Source of the DNA: Pisaster brevispinus
Taxonomy: Eukaryota > Echinodermata > Asteroidea > Forcipulatida > Asteriidae
NCBI GenBank assembly: GCA_023634235.1
Contig: JAMKCF010000008.1
Location: 3,043,001 to 3,107,000 of the forward strand
DNA length: 64,000 bases
Direction: 5' to 3'
The number at the start of each line of letters is the position of its first letter. The stretch's first letter is position 1. A program made the translations under genes and the position numbers. This document shows positions 14,201 to 29,200 of this stretch, piece after piece. Under the pieces are notes generated by a model. The model saw only the letters and a list, made by a program, of their open reading frames with translations, did not search any database and was not told where the DNA came from.

Positions 14201-17200
14201 ACATTCCTCCATGGTTCACATGCAGTCCTACAAAATGTACAAATGTACCCCCTGTGAATAAATAACAGACAGTGAACTTGAAAAAATCTGTTTGTATTGG
14301 TTAGTCAGAGTGGTTTTAAATTTGCACATCCGTTACAACTTGACCTGTATATCATTCACCATGTTTGCTGTCATTGTCAAGTATATATTAAACACTGGAA
14401 ATGTACATGTGGGTTAGCACACACACCGTTGTGGGGACTTTTACACAATGAAACAAAGGTCCCCACAACGTTTTTCTTTGTTAAACCGGGTCCCCACAAG
14501 GTAATTCTTTAGAAAAGGGAATAATAGAACAACAATAGCAAGTCCCCACAACTCTGCGTGCAAAAGACTGTGTGTGAAAGTCAATGTTTGTGTACCAACT
14601 TCTTGTTTCACAGTTGTTTGGGAAATTGTAGATTTCCTACTGACCGAGACATGTTCGAGAGCGATGAATGCTCTAAGAGTTATGAGGTACTGTATCTATG
14701 CACTCAAAACATGTGGGAAATGTAGATAATATATTGCGAGGACATCATTCAAATGCTGTACTCTAATATCAAGAAAACAAGTCCAATGCCAAAGTTGACA
14801 CCCAAATTTGTCAATCCGTCTGACAAAGTGTATAACAAACAAGAAGGAAACAGTAAACAACAACTTTGAATGTACTTTATGTAATTGTTTCTATTCACAC
14901 GTTTTCCATGGCCTTGAACTGGGGAAGTGTTTCACACTAGTGTTTATCATAGCAATGCACTTCTTCAAAAGATCAAGCAGAATGTTTAGACTGAAATAGG
15001 ACCCTCACGCTGGCACGCCAGGCACTCGCTCTGCGTAGGCTGTACATGCACACAGAGATTCCTAGCACAGTATTGCCGATGTCATAACTTGGGCAACGCA
15101 CACACATGAATCAAAACACTTCCCTCCGTGAGGTTTTTGTTGTTGTGGTGGTCCCCATGGTGAGAGGCAAAATGCATCACTGATTGATCAAAAGAGTAAA
15201 ATACGATTACAGCGGTAGAAAGGTCCCTAACCCTCCCAAATCCTACAATATCCTCTTCGCTAAAACGAAGGATTCAGAAGGACTGGGAGCTGTAGGCCCA
15301 AATAACAATTGCTTATCACTGGGTCAGGCATTCCAATCTTATCCAAGTCCAAACAAGTTGGTATGGAGTGACATAGGAGAGGAGGATATTGGAGGATTGA
15401 GTGCACCTGTAGGCAAAAGGCATAGGGAGTAAGGGCTTATTAAGGTTATGGACCTCTTTTGTGAGGTTCCTTGACTACTCATTTACAATTGTAGTTAGTA
15501 TTGCCATTGCTCACAAACGGGCCAGACAGTTTCAACCTTAATGCCTCGGAAGACAAGCAAGATGGCTGTAGATATGAACTTTGTGCCTAAAACCAAGCAT
15601 TTGGAAACGACAAAAATTGTTTTAGAAGTCTAGACGTTAGACCTGGTCTTGGTAAAATGTTGTTGGTCAAGACTTTCACCTTGTCTCAATTGCTACATGT
15701 ATATTTGGCCTCTGTAATTTTAGTTCCTAGATGTTGTTCAGCCAGTCGACAAAACTATTTATGACTTCATCTGATTCAAAGGAATACCCTTATCAGTAAT
15801 ATTGACAAGGGTGGTTTGAAGATACCAGATATAAAAAGTATATTTTAAAGCTCTGCAAATCAAGTGGATCTAGAGATATAATATTGTGAGTTTGGCTCCT
15901 TGGGAGCTCGTATTCAAGAAATATCTCTCGTCTTATGGTGGGAATTTAATTTTCCACTGTAATTTAGCCAAGAGAGCACATGTAGGCCTACATCTTTGAT
16001 TGTTTGCTCTTGTCTTTTTCAATGTAGAGGGGACATCTTGAGGAGAAATACAATCTCGAACTGAGGGGAAAATCCTGACAAATCAAAGACCTGCTTTGAG
16101 TTTTGAAGAGACATGTACCCATAGTTTGGATCTCACTGATCGGCCCAGCATCTACTTAACCCTTGATATTTCCTCAGAAAGTCTAGGCTGTAACTTTAAG
16201 GACTTGTGGGGGGAGGAATCCAAGAGAGGCTGTTGGTGTGTGTGTCCAGATCATCCAGTAGGAGCCATGGTTCAATGAGATGTTATGTATGGAATCTTCA
16301 CCCTCCGGGACTGGCATTCGCTGATGAACAAACGGCCTACTAATCAGGCGGCCATATTATATCAAATTGTAATTTATGAGCTGTGCTAAAATAAACTTGG
16401 GACTACTAACCAATGTTGTGTCAGAGACCAGAGACCTCCCAAAGAGAAATTACAAAATTGCTAATTCTCGAAAGTTAGGTCCTATCATTTCCAATCCGTA
16501 ACTTTAGTAGTTATGTACTCAAGAGCGTACCAATTCACCAGAGGAAAGTAAGTTTGTTTGAAATACTGTCAAAGTTGAGAAAATTACATTTGAAGACCAC
16601 AAACAATGCTAGTTATTTTGATTGCCAGAATCGAAATAAGCCCAATACGAGCGAGCACAAACTTTAACAAGTTATCATCTAATTTTTATTGCTTACAACC
16701 TTCTGTTACTTGGCCTGTGCCTGGAAGCTCCTTCCTGCCACAGGCTAATTATGTATATCAGTCCAACATGCTACCTGACAAGAATCTTCACAACTTTGTC
16801 CGACCCATAGTTGAATTTAATCTAATCAAAATATTAAATTATGTCATCATTGTGATGTTTTATGAGCCCCTTTATAAATAAATAAAAAAATACTGGCAAT
16901 AAAAAACAGAGTACCAGCAGATATCCTTCAGGATACACGCAGTGAAGTCAGTGAACCAGAATACCCAAAGGGCGACTGTTTTTTTTACCTTGCCACAGCG
17001 GTTGGTCATTGCTGTCTAATTTTCGCAATGGAGGAAAGAAGTAGATCAAAGCGAAATAAGACAGCACTGAGCACTACAAGTAGATCAAGTTATCATCATG
17101 ACCTGCACCTGAATCTTCTATGCATTAGAACAAAAACCCAGCAAAAGACGCAATAAAATGCACCAGTTGGAATAAGGTTATTGTATTAAACTTAGTTCAT

Positions 17201-20200
17201 ACTTCATGCACATGCGAAGCCAAAGTTGACATCACAAAAGTCGTAACGAACAATCGGTTAAAGTTGAGACGTGCTCAACTCTTGTAAAACACTCCCTGCA
17301 AATACAAAGTTGTGATTTCAAAATTCGCTTCGCAATCGCACAAGGTAATGAGTGTGAACTGTGCTTTGTGTTGCAGTTAGCAGCTTGACTCAAATCCCAT
17401 ATATTCGGTTTCATTGTGCTGCATTTAGCAGTTACCGGGCCCCCGACATGCACAGCTACATTGACAATGTACGTCCCGAGCTCATTTTGTGCTCAATATG
17501 TGGCCTGGTGTACCCCACCCCCTCCTATTGTGTCTTCATTGTGTACTGGGAATCTCAGGACTTCTTTTTTTAGAGGATTTTTACTTAGGGAAGTACTTCT
17601 GTACAAGCAGAAAAGAGAGTGTGAAAGTGTAGGAACATTTAGGGGCAGGGTATACCCAAAGAGCATAGAGCATAGAGCAAGGCCATTGCACTCTGTCCTT
17701 GTTCTATGGTAAACCCAAGCTAACTTCAATGCATTATTGATGAACTGGTCCACTTCTATTAAGTTCAACAGAGAGTCCTCTGTTGCATTTTGCTACATTC
17801 ATAGCAGTGTTTTCACTTCAACTCCTCCATGCTTCAACTGTGTCACATTTTGATGGACTTATCCAAAGTGCCTAGAAATTACCTGACTGAAAAAAAAATC
17901 CATTAAACCGTCAATGTAGATTGCCTGGTGTTATTGATGGCTAGTATCGGTTATTGATTAATGATCCATGCAACTCATGTTCAAATATTGAGAGTTGGTC
18001 TTTTAGTTTTTATTTGCACAATACAGCACTTTGCAAGAGTACATTGACATTTGAGTACAAATGCTGGATGGCCTTCCACACAGTACAAAAAAGATCCTGC
18101 ACGCCTACAGTCGAGATCGACATAAAGACATCCCACACAAACAGCCTTGTGACAATTAACAAATTGGGTTCTTTGAGCAGTTCAACCGTAACAGTACAAC
18201 TGATGGATTGAGAGGGGTTCGGATAATGTGTACGACTTGAGAGTCATGCTAGAGGCAACATCACATCCCTCGCTTCCCTCCATTTCCCTCAACAATCCAA
18301 CACAATGTCTCTCACCCGTGATCCACTTCACAAAAACTCCCCAAATAAAAATCTCTGAAAAACCATCGTCCGATCAGGCTTGCTCAAATTCAGAGGTTCA
18401 GTCCTACCATTCAACTTTGACTTCAACGGCCCATTTTCATACAGCTGTTTAACACAAAATACTGCTAAGAATATTTTTTTTGCTAAGCAATAAATTAGCG
18501 GGACACCGGTCATAACAATGTAAACTTCATGGGATTTTGGCTGATTCCCTGTTTCTGGTAGCAAGATGTGTCTGTGCTTAACAAGGTTTTAAGTGCTGGC
18601 AGGCTTTATGAAATTAGGCTATCTTTAGTTTTTAAAAACCAGGTCAAAAGTCATTTTTGGAAAGCGTTACCCTTGAAGTGATTTCTATAAGACCCAATAT
18701 AATATGCGATTACGCCCACTCCATTTGGGTCATCCTTTTGGGCCAGTGCAGCCTGTAAATATCCAGTCATTCAACTTTAGCTTCCACCCAATGCAACTAA
18801 TGGGTCAAAAGTCACAACTTGAAAGTGTAACTAGATAGCACCTTAATAATTTCCATAACATAATAATGTGATTACGCCCACTGCAGTCGGGTCATCCTGT
18901 TGGGTTTGTGCAACTGGTAATATCCTGACTGGGTAATGTAATTGTTACCTCACGATACTTCCCCCCCTTGTCTGGCAACAATAGTCTCTAGGTGCACAGG
19001 GACACCTGGAGGGTGTACAAGGACACTGGAAGACCAAAGAACCAGACCAGGAAGTGGATAACAGGGAGAGTGGGTTCAACTTCTGATATTAAATAACTTT
19101 GTGCATGTATGTCACCAAGGATGAGATTTGACAACATTCCTAAAAAAAGGTACCTAGCAGGTTAGCCCTTTAATATTCAACATCTAGAACCTCCCAGATG
19201 TTTACAAATGTTTACAGACTGTGGGCAGTGAGCAGATACAAAACTACAGGTTTGGACACAATGTGAAGTAGTTCTTTCTCCCTTTGGTGACGGCTTTACT
19301 TGTTGCAAGAAGGCTCAAGGTTCTAGAAAATCCTGAATTCAGGAACAAAACTGAGAAATCACATGCCTGTGTAACATTGTGACAGTGTTACACATTGCCT
19401 GTGTAACACTGTCACAATGTTAGCATTTCCCCTGCAAAAACATACCACTGACTTTTGTACCTATAGTTTGCGTGTCCCTACATACATGTATCTTATTTAC
19501 ACGTATTCGATTTTCTCTTATGTCACTTTAAAATCTATTGATTAAATTTACCCCAAAATGGCCAGATGGATGTCCAGAGTCCAATTACTTAGAGCTCCTT
19601 ATAGCACAAGAAGTAGCTCAGCACAACAAAATTGGGCTAACCAGAATAAGGAAACCAGTGAAAGTACCATTCCACGTGTACAATTTGGGACTGGTATCCT
19701 GCTCATTTAAGCTTATAAGCAGAAAATTGCTAAGCTATAATTATTTGCAGCATAACCACCTCTCTGTTGACAACAGAACGCCTTGTTTTGATTATTTGAA
19801 ACACAGGGACAACACTGGTTTGCCAAGACCAGAATCACACTTTGTGTGATCCAACATGAACTCACAAACCAGTGAAAGTCTCAGCTCAAACAGCTAATTC
19901 GAGTCGCACACAAAAAAATAGTGGGAGAACAATTATTTTCAGACATTTCAACTAGCTACGATTGTTTGCTTCTGGTTTCTCATTATCTCGAAATGCTTTC
20001 AGTTTTTTGCAATTTTCTGTTTACAGTTTAGCTGATGGTTGCGACAATGAATCAAACTGGAAATAATCGGATTGAATTGATTGTTAGGAAATCATCAACA
20101 CACTGTCTTGATGCTCACTAGTTACACAAATGACAAGCACACGTGTGGATAACAACACACTTTCTTAACCCAATAACTACAAGACATTGAATCTCTGGTA

Positions 20201-23200
20201 TTCAATGAGGTCTCCAGATGTTGAGTCCCTTTGAAATTTGCATAGAAAATAAATACCATTCTTCAGAGTTAAACAAGGAGGGGGGTACAGAAAACTGGAA
20301 TTCAACAACGATATCACCAGATGTTTATACACACATTGAAATTTTCATAGAAAATAAATATAGTTCTTGAGATTTATACTATGGGGGGGGACGGTAAATA
20401 AAACACTTACACGCACATCGGCAACATAAGCAGGGTTTTGGGTCATGCACAAATATTTGGAAGATTGAAAAATGAGCAGAAGACGCCGTTTGTTGTTTTA
20501 TGTTTTGGCAATCTGCACGCTGGTGTTCATGGATGAGTCATTCGTATTTAATGCAACCTGCACACCACACTATCAGAAACACGAGAATCACAACGCCTGA
20601 CACATAAGATAATAAACCGATCATTTCACTGAAGGTTTACAGGACAAGAATTTCATCTTTGACTGGAGGAATAGGTTTTACATTTTTCAACAAGCATTCC
20701 ATTAGAAACCTAGGAGGCTACCGGAACATTTATCAAGGGGCACGACCGTACAAGAGCTAAGACCTGCATGACCCACATTTCATAGAGTTGCTTTCAAGCA
20801 GAAAAAGCAGCCAAGCACAAAACATTTCTGCTCACTCGAATAAGGTAACCAGCCAAAATACCACTCTGCATGCACGGTCTGTGAGTGACTGGTTTCTAGC
20901 TAGTTTCTTGTTTTAAAACAGAAAACAGTTGAGCAAAATGTTCTGCTTTAAAGGCCCAAAACTTTCTGCTAAGCATGAATGGAAGCATGAAACCAGTTGC
21001 AAACTGCAGATAAAACACAGTATTCGTCTGGTAAAAGTTTTTCTGGTAACAGCGAGTGGCGATAAGTACAACTGTTTCGTGCTTTGCAAATTTTTGGGGC
21101 ACAGGACATCAGGAAACGGCCTCAATGTTATCCAGACTACATACAGGCCTACTGGGCCAAACTTCATAGCACTACCACAGGATTCTCCACTTACAAACCC
21201 TTAGAAACACACGCTTTACAAAGCCCCGCAAGTGTAGAATTCTGTGGAACATGTGAGCAGCGCCATGTAATTGGGCCTTGGCCTTTTAAAAATAAATCAG
21301 AGAGACAAGAATGTAAAAGTGACTACGGGTGGGAAACAAAATGCGGTAAGTTTTGTAAAGCTCGGTAAAAATCTGACAAAGTACAGTGCGCAAAAAAAGT
21401 TGTTATTGTTAGTGTGAAGTGTACTTTGCCAAATTTTTACCACTACAAAAGTGGCCCTTTCAGCTATTTTGAAGAAAAATTAGAATTTTACGTGCAGCTA
21501 CATGTAGTTACACACATGTATTTGAATAGCTCCACGTCTATACACCATGCATCACAACTGACAGACGAAAGAGATGACAAGTATTATGGCAACAGCGGAA
21601 TGACAATACACCATTTTGTGTCCAGTTAAACAAACACTCCAGAAGTGAGCCACATTGTATGCATGGAACACAAGGGCAACAAGCACACAGATAAACCAAA
21701 AATGAATTAAAGGTACATACAGGTGGGACTACTGGAATTAAAGGGTGGCACATGATTGGTTTGGTTGATAATGATCCCATATACAATAACACTTATAATC
21801 TGACAGCTTACTTTTTGACGCTCATGGTTTCTATGATATGCAGTGCAGCAGGTAATGTTTGAATTTATGAGTTCCATTTATATTGCACCTTGCTAAGGGT
21901 TTGCAAGGTGCAAGGTGATGTGGCTTGCATAATCTGCAGCCAACCAGGCCAGAGAACACCGGGGCAAACCCCTTCTCTTAACGATATAAGTATACTTGGT
22001 TCTTTTATGTACACTACAAAAAACACTGAACCTACAGCTCAACTTCCCATCTGAAGGACAAAGCAATCATGGTTGTAAAAGTCAGTCTCGCTCAAGGACA
22101 CAAGTGCCCTGCTGGCCAGGGACCCAAACCCACACTCTGACATTGAACACCAGAGTTTGAATCTGATGCACCATCAGCCATGCTCGACCATTACATTCCA
22201 CGCTTAAACTTGACATCAGTACAACTTTTCCAAAGAAATAAGTCCTACGGAAATACAGTTTCCTGCTAGGTGAATAGAAAAACTATCCCCCCCCCAGTTT
22301 CTTATATCAATTTGCCACAAGTGATACCATGGATTTCTATCCTCCATGTGACAAAACATAAATTTAAAGTTGGTAGCTTCTCGAAAATACGGCCCCCTGA
22401 CTTGATGACATTCAAAAATGTATTGTTAACTTCAAATGCATAGTGTTTTAATATGGACACTGCGCAATACGGTGCACCCTCTCCACTCGTATTTTTGGCC
22501 CAAGGGAGGCCATTTTGGCAAGGCATCATGGGAAAAGGCCAACAAGTTCTAAGTCATTTAAAAACCGGCTGCCATAGGAGCCAGATTGTTAATGGATAGC
22601 AAATCAGCAAGGTTGTATAAATTGTCTCTGTCTGGTGCTTTCTGTGAGGCCGGTGAATGTTTTTCCTATTCAAGTCAGCCATTTTTAAAGGTCCCAAACT
22701 GCCGTCTGTCTGCGCCGAGTTGCGAGTGTAATTGTTTCCAGTCGACTGCTTTGGGAGAGATAGCCTCTCCGTTATAAACTGTAGGGGGGGGGAGGGACGG
22801 GGGACGGGACGACTGTATCAAACAGTTTCAGCTCCATAAACACAGATAGGCCATATTGAGTACATTAAATGGTTAAATCTGGTGATAAAAAAGATGAGCA
22901 ATGGCTATGGAATTTATGCTTTAAGAATTAAACAAACGATGAAAATGATGGGTTTGTCATCTGTCCAAGTTTTAAACAACATAGGATCTATTGACAGAGC
23001 TGCCTACTACTTGCCAAGTTCCCTATCTTCAACGAATGCTGATTCTCAATGTATCAAAAATGGGGACCAGACTATTTTACCCTTCAAGCCTCGGTTTGAT
23101 CCTGCTGATTTGAAAGGAAAAAATATCAGAACAACACCATGAAGACTTTCAACATAATGTGATGCTTCCAATAAGGATTGAACCAAAAATAAAAGCGTTA

Positions 23201-26200
23201 AAATTTCAACTTCAGCTTTTCTTACAAATGCTTTGTATTAAAAATTGTACGATTGAAGTACACATTTTATGCCTAATTTTTTTTAAAAACATGGTCAGTT
23301 ATATGGGACCACAATTACTAGCGGACTTATTCTTGGACTTGCCCGTAATTTGGGTCTGTTTTGAAGTGCACAGCAGGGCTGTAACTACATTGGCCTTGGT
23401 GCCCCGCCAGAAGTTTCCCACAGACTTCACAAATTTTCCAATGGAAGTGCTCTTTGCAAAACGGAAAAAAGCCTTCCGCTCTCAAACCTATTTGTTTTGA
23501 GTGTTCACAAGAAAACTTCAGCCACTGAACTTGAAAACAAACACATCTAAATTTTAAGCCTGGTCAGTTTTTGGTTGTGTCCACAGTTACATACTTGTTG
23601 CAGCACAACACCAATGGTACTTATGCCAGTACAAAATTCCAGTGCTTGTATGCCTCATCAAATTACACCAGCCAGAGCACTGTGTGAAGGCTGAACATAA
23701 AAGCCAGGGTGAAGTGTGTTTGATTTCCATGCAAATGAAAACATTCAATTCATGGGAGAAAATACCAGCGCTTGCTTTTGTAACGATAAGTCAATTCCGT
23801 ACAATGTTGCGTACTTGATAAACTTACGACTGTGTGAATATATGCAAAGCGGGGGAGACATTCGATAAATTTACTCAGTGACTCATTTATAATTTATTTA
23901 TTTAAGGAAAAGTACACAGGCCAAAGATTGGATAAACCCTACATGAATTTAAACAGTTATTGCATTTAGATAGGATAGAAGAGATTGAGAACGTTTTCAA
24001 GCTAAGCTGGGTGGACCACTGTTATTAAGAGAGAAAACTCTTTTTTTTTACAAGAACATTAGCGCTCGAATGTAGGTTTCCTAAAAAAAAAGGCAGCATC
24101 CAGGACATCATTTGGGGGCATTCACCGTGAATTGTAACACCATCTTATATCGTCTACCACACTGCCAACTTTTGCCAGTCCCAACGACTACAGAAATAAG
24201 AATGGATGCCCAGGCTATCGCCATGTTGTTGTGGGGTTTTTTTCTTTTAAATATCAAGGACAACACCCTCAGAACTTCAATCTGTCCTGCAATATTTAGC
24301 GCCCGCACACGTATCATTCCTGACGAAACTACAAACAAATGTGTAAACTACAACAATAGCCCTTACTCTACACATGGAGCAATAAAATGCTTACAGTTTA
24401 AAGCAATAGGCCTGACCAATAGGCTAAGCAAAACAAGTCTAGCCAAGCTTCAGGATTTTTTTTTACAAACATCCACGTCACTGTCTTGCACAATGTTTTC
24501 TTGTGATTTCAGTCCACAAAATCCCCTTATTACAAATTTTGAGGGAAATCCCCGGGAAATTTTGGTTGACCTTTTCTCAACTTGAATGACTAATCCTGGC
24601 AAACTACTCGGAAATAGCCATCTCCCAGGAAAAAAGCTACCCCTGCTTTGGAGTAGGGTTGAACCAGATAACCACAGGGTTAGCATCCATACTGACAGAC
24701 TGAGTGTTCATTTATTGCAAGGAAAACTGCATCGAGTGTGAAATGAACAAGGGATGGCAGTGGCTTTGAAACTTCCAAACCATTTCCCCGGGTTTCATCT
24801 CCTTGGAACTGGCTCAGTAATGTGAAAAAGGCAGCATCTCAAAACCCACTACAGGGTTTGTCCTTTACTTTTTTTAGTGACTGGCCAGCAGGACCAGTTA
24901 GCTTATCATTTCGATAGCCCGTCACCTTTTTCAATAGTCTGTCTTTCAAATGAAATAGATTTATACTTTTCAACATGAACTAGCCAGCCGGACTACTGGG
25001 AGTGAACTTTGACCGGTCCTCAGGCATTTGGCCGGTGGACCACTGTTAAGGGAGAACACTGCCACTAGTAAGCCTGATAAAGGGCAGGGCAGTTTTGCGT
25101 ATGTGAAGGGCATCTGATTTTTGAGGTAAATGTAAATTTCTACTGGAAACATCTCAAGGGGCATCAAGACAATGACTGCCTCCATTGACTTGAGTTCCAT
25201 CAATCATTTGCCCCCGTGCGACACTTCTTTAGGTCCTAGTTTGTGGTATTCACTAGAGAATGCTCTTAAAAGTTCTCCCATTTAAATAATCCTTCTAATG
25301 GAAATTTAGAGACTCTTTGATGAGTAAATACTTGTAAACTGATACTTGGGCTTAACCTGGATTTGAAAGGGAATGACAAGTATCTGTTTGTTTGTGCTTG
25401 TCCTAATTGCTTACAATTACTTAACATTACATAAAAAGTTGTTCCCCTTCCCTCCAATCCCCTTCCCTTTTGTTACCCTCCTCTCTGTTCAGCCTCCTGC
25501 TTTCTCTGTGTGTTCTCATCTCCATCATCTCTTTCCACTTGACTGCTTTTGTTACATCAGTAATGTATACATGTACCTGTTTATGTTTGTAGTCTCGTCA
25601 TTTTAGCCTTCGAGAAAGACTCTGCTAGGGTCAAAACGTCAGGCCACTAACTATTTTGTTGCATTTATACCATAGGTCCTTTTGGATGGTAAAGCAGTTT
25701 GCAACAGCTAATACTATTTTTCATAAAAAGTTGTTCACGCTTCTTGCTTGTTGTCCTTTCCTGGGGGCCTTACCAGACAAGCACGGCTTCTTGAGGGTCT
25801 CCTTCAACAAGCACTTGAATTGTCTGCCTAAATATTTCTATTATTTATTGATACTGCTCACTAAACCTTTATAAGGTTACTCTATTGTAATCTATGTTTG
25901 CTTTAAATATCCATTGTGTGGTTTGCCTAGCGTGGTAAAAATATTAAAGAATTGAACTGAACTGAAAGCTGTAATGGATTGAACTGAACTGAACTCGGGA
26001 AAAGCATTGTAAGTCGCCAAAAACAGAGAAAGAAGAGTGGGTGTTACTGTCATAAAACGTTTCCCAGTCACACCCAGCAAAGGTGACACGCTATCTCACT
26101 TCCAGATTTGAGAGGATGAACAGAACACAGCTTGTCGTTATTATTATGATGAGACTTTGGGATGTTTTGTGGGTGTTTTAGGTTAAATCGCAGAAACCTG

Positions 26201-29200
26201 CACAGCATGTGCCGAATCTCACTTAAAATTCCACACCAGTTCAAGAGTAAGTGGGCAGCATCGCTGTCTGGAATCAACATCATCATGTATGACTCAGCCC
26301 CATTTGTATCATCAACTACCCCCCTGTTCTGTCTTCAAGTTAAGAGATCAGCAATTTTCCACAAGCTACACTTGTTATAAATACACTATTCAGGTTGGAT
26401 TTGTATAACTTTTCAAAAAAAATTTAGCCAATGGTTCTTTTTTTATGTAAATAAATTCATTCAATAACAATGTTTGATGACAGCAGCAAATTCCAGAAAA
26501 TTCCACACAAAAAACTGTCACGAAACTGTACCGTTTTTGCCTGATACAGGAACCTCTATGAGGAAAATAAACTTTAAACATAAACTGGGAAATTTCCACC
26601 GTATTTCAAAGGGCACCAAGGCAATGACCAGGGGCATGAAGGCAATTTTTTCTCTGAAGCCTCTATGAAGTACCAGATGACGGTTTCATGTAAAAAGCAA
26701 TATCGTTGACTTGAACCTTGATTTTCCGATCCATAATAAAGTATGAGGACCTTTGCCCCTTGTTGTCATCATCTTTGTCATCGTCAAAAAAATGTATAAA
26801 GCAATTGTTTTGGAGGGGGAGACAAAAATTGTCCTGACTCACGAGTTCTACACAATGGAACCGGCATGCTTCGCTGGTTACTCAGTGTGCTTTGCAGACA
26901 TGATAGAACGAGGAAAAGGAGGGGCTTTTCAGGTAAAGGCCATGTAAAAAATAAAATTGTGGTTAGTGTGCCTACCTCGGCATCAGAAAACAACTGTTCC
27001 CCCTTTTTTCTTCTAATACTTTTAGTAATTTTTTTTTAAATAGATTGATACCTAACGTAGAGAGGTATCAAATCATTAAACAATGGGTTCGGGAAAGCAA
27101 CAAAAATATATACATCTAAAATTGGTCAGGAGAAAGGAATACAACCTTTTCTTTTTCTTTCTTGGCCCCAGAGGGAAAACTCTGGATATTTTCACTCGCC
27201 GAGAATCAACGACCCATGAAATGACATTGAATGTAAGCTCCATTTCACTACTGCTTAATCCTTCAATAAGATTGATCACAGTTAGGTACAAAAAAATTAC
27301 TTCTGGGGTAAAGTTCACGATGGCTACAATTTTAAAACCGTACCAGGGAACTTCAGTCTGCGGTGAGATCATTTTGGGGGGAAACTGATTTTTACAAGCG
27401 CTTGATTCAGTGGAAAGGAAGAAATTGAAAATGTTTCTCTACTTACCGATACAAGCAAGTACCCTGACCGACAGCTGCGACCGAAGGATGATTGAATGTT
27501 TGCGTCTAGTGGGGAATTAAAAACACAATAAAGAAACAAATTACTTGGAACCAACTTTGATGAACGAAAACGTTACCTGGTGTTTCTGATATTTAAATTG
27601 TAAATAACATCAATATTAGGTAATAAACCACGAGAGAAACTGACTGGGTAATTTTTTTTAAATTGGGGTTAAACAAATTTATTAGCGCCTAATTTAAACC
27701 TGTGACCTCCAGAATAACGTGCCCATAAGTCGCAGGTTACAGTAAAAATTTTCTTCATTTAACCAAAAAATAATATTACAAATTCATAGGCCTACTGTTT
27801 CATGATCAATGGTTCATGTTGCTAACCCAATATTGTATTAAATGCGTACAATATAGGTTTTTGAGGATTGTATTTCCATCGATTGAAACAGGTGGATTAG
27901 AAGCAAGTGTAGTTCTTGTAGATACTGGGGAAGAAGAGGGGAACAGCAGGCCTTGAATTACACGAAGGCAATGGCATATGTTGTCCTGGTCTTGGCCTTG
28001 TGGTGCCACTTCAAACCATTTTTATAGACTTTTTAGTTTTTCCAATGTAAATTGCCCTGCGGGAGCAAAATGAAACTGGCCTTGCCCTCTCAAAGATGAA
28101 ATTCTAGGCCTACTACCTGGGCCCAATTTCATAGAGCTGCTTAAGCAGAAAATAATGCTTAACAATTTCCTACTAAGCAGAAATGAGCAGGATACCAGTC
28201 ACAAGTTGTACACGTGACATGGTAATTTGGCTGGTAACCTTATTCTGGTAAGCAAAATTTGATTGTGCTTAGCAAATTTTTGTGCTTAAGCAGCTCTATG
28301 AAATTGGGCCCTGACTACAGAGTACAGACAATCATTTTAAAGGTGCGCAACCGCTCAATAATCCAGCCTACTTAAACCTTGTCCAAGGAGTGTGAAAAAT
28401 AGCATTCCTTAAAAGTGGTTTCTTTTTAACTACTAATCTGCGGATTTAGTTGCTTCAATCATGTAACAAAACAAAACAATCCACCAATCCAATCCTGCAA
28501 TTGGGTATGAACTATACAAACCATCAGAGGTAGACCTACTTCTTACACACTTAAACTTTAAAAACACAAACATCAGATTTTAGCAAAGCGTGTTGAAAGT
28601 TCCCTTTTTTAGACTGATGAGTCAAGTATGGTTCTGAGTAGTGCAAAGAGCTCTCCTCAATAAAATAAAGGAGGTCTAGTTTATAGCTCTCCTTGTACAT
28701 GTATTTCTTAAAGTGAAGGGGTGGGAGTACGGAAAGCTGTGCTGAGCAGGCAGTGGGCCATCTGCACACTGACTGGCTAGACTACCATTATCTTTATTAT
28801 CAATCAAATGCATTTCCTGTCAGTGGCTATAAACCCAATGTTGTCAAAATGGTGTGAAGTTGTTTATAACTTGGTATCTTTTACAAAACAGTTTACTGTA
28901 CCGAACTTAGGAATGTGGAAGTCCATGCAGGTAGGCTGGTGCCGTTTTTAATAAGTGATGAGTAATCTTTTACTGGAAAGTTATTTATATTTTACCCAGC
29001 AAAATTGAAAGTGCATTTTCCAGACTTTTTGTCTCAAGTTTTAAAATGTGAAAGTTACGAACAGAAATTGCTAAATTCTTCATTAGGAGAAATGTATACA
29101 TTTTTACCACAGAACACCAACTTCTTCTTTGACAAACAATCATCAGCCAAAGTTCACCCAAAGGTTTTATACAACATTAAGTTGGCGACTTTGTTTATTT

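Noticed and set aside
24112..24585. 157-codon open frame on the plus strand
   Set aside because: No recognisable domain, an overlapping frame on the other strand of similar quality, and no splice or promoter context.
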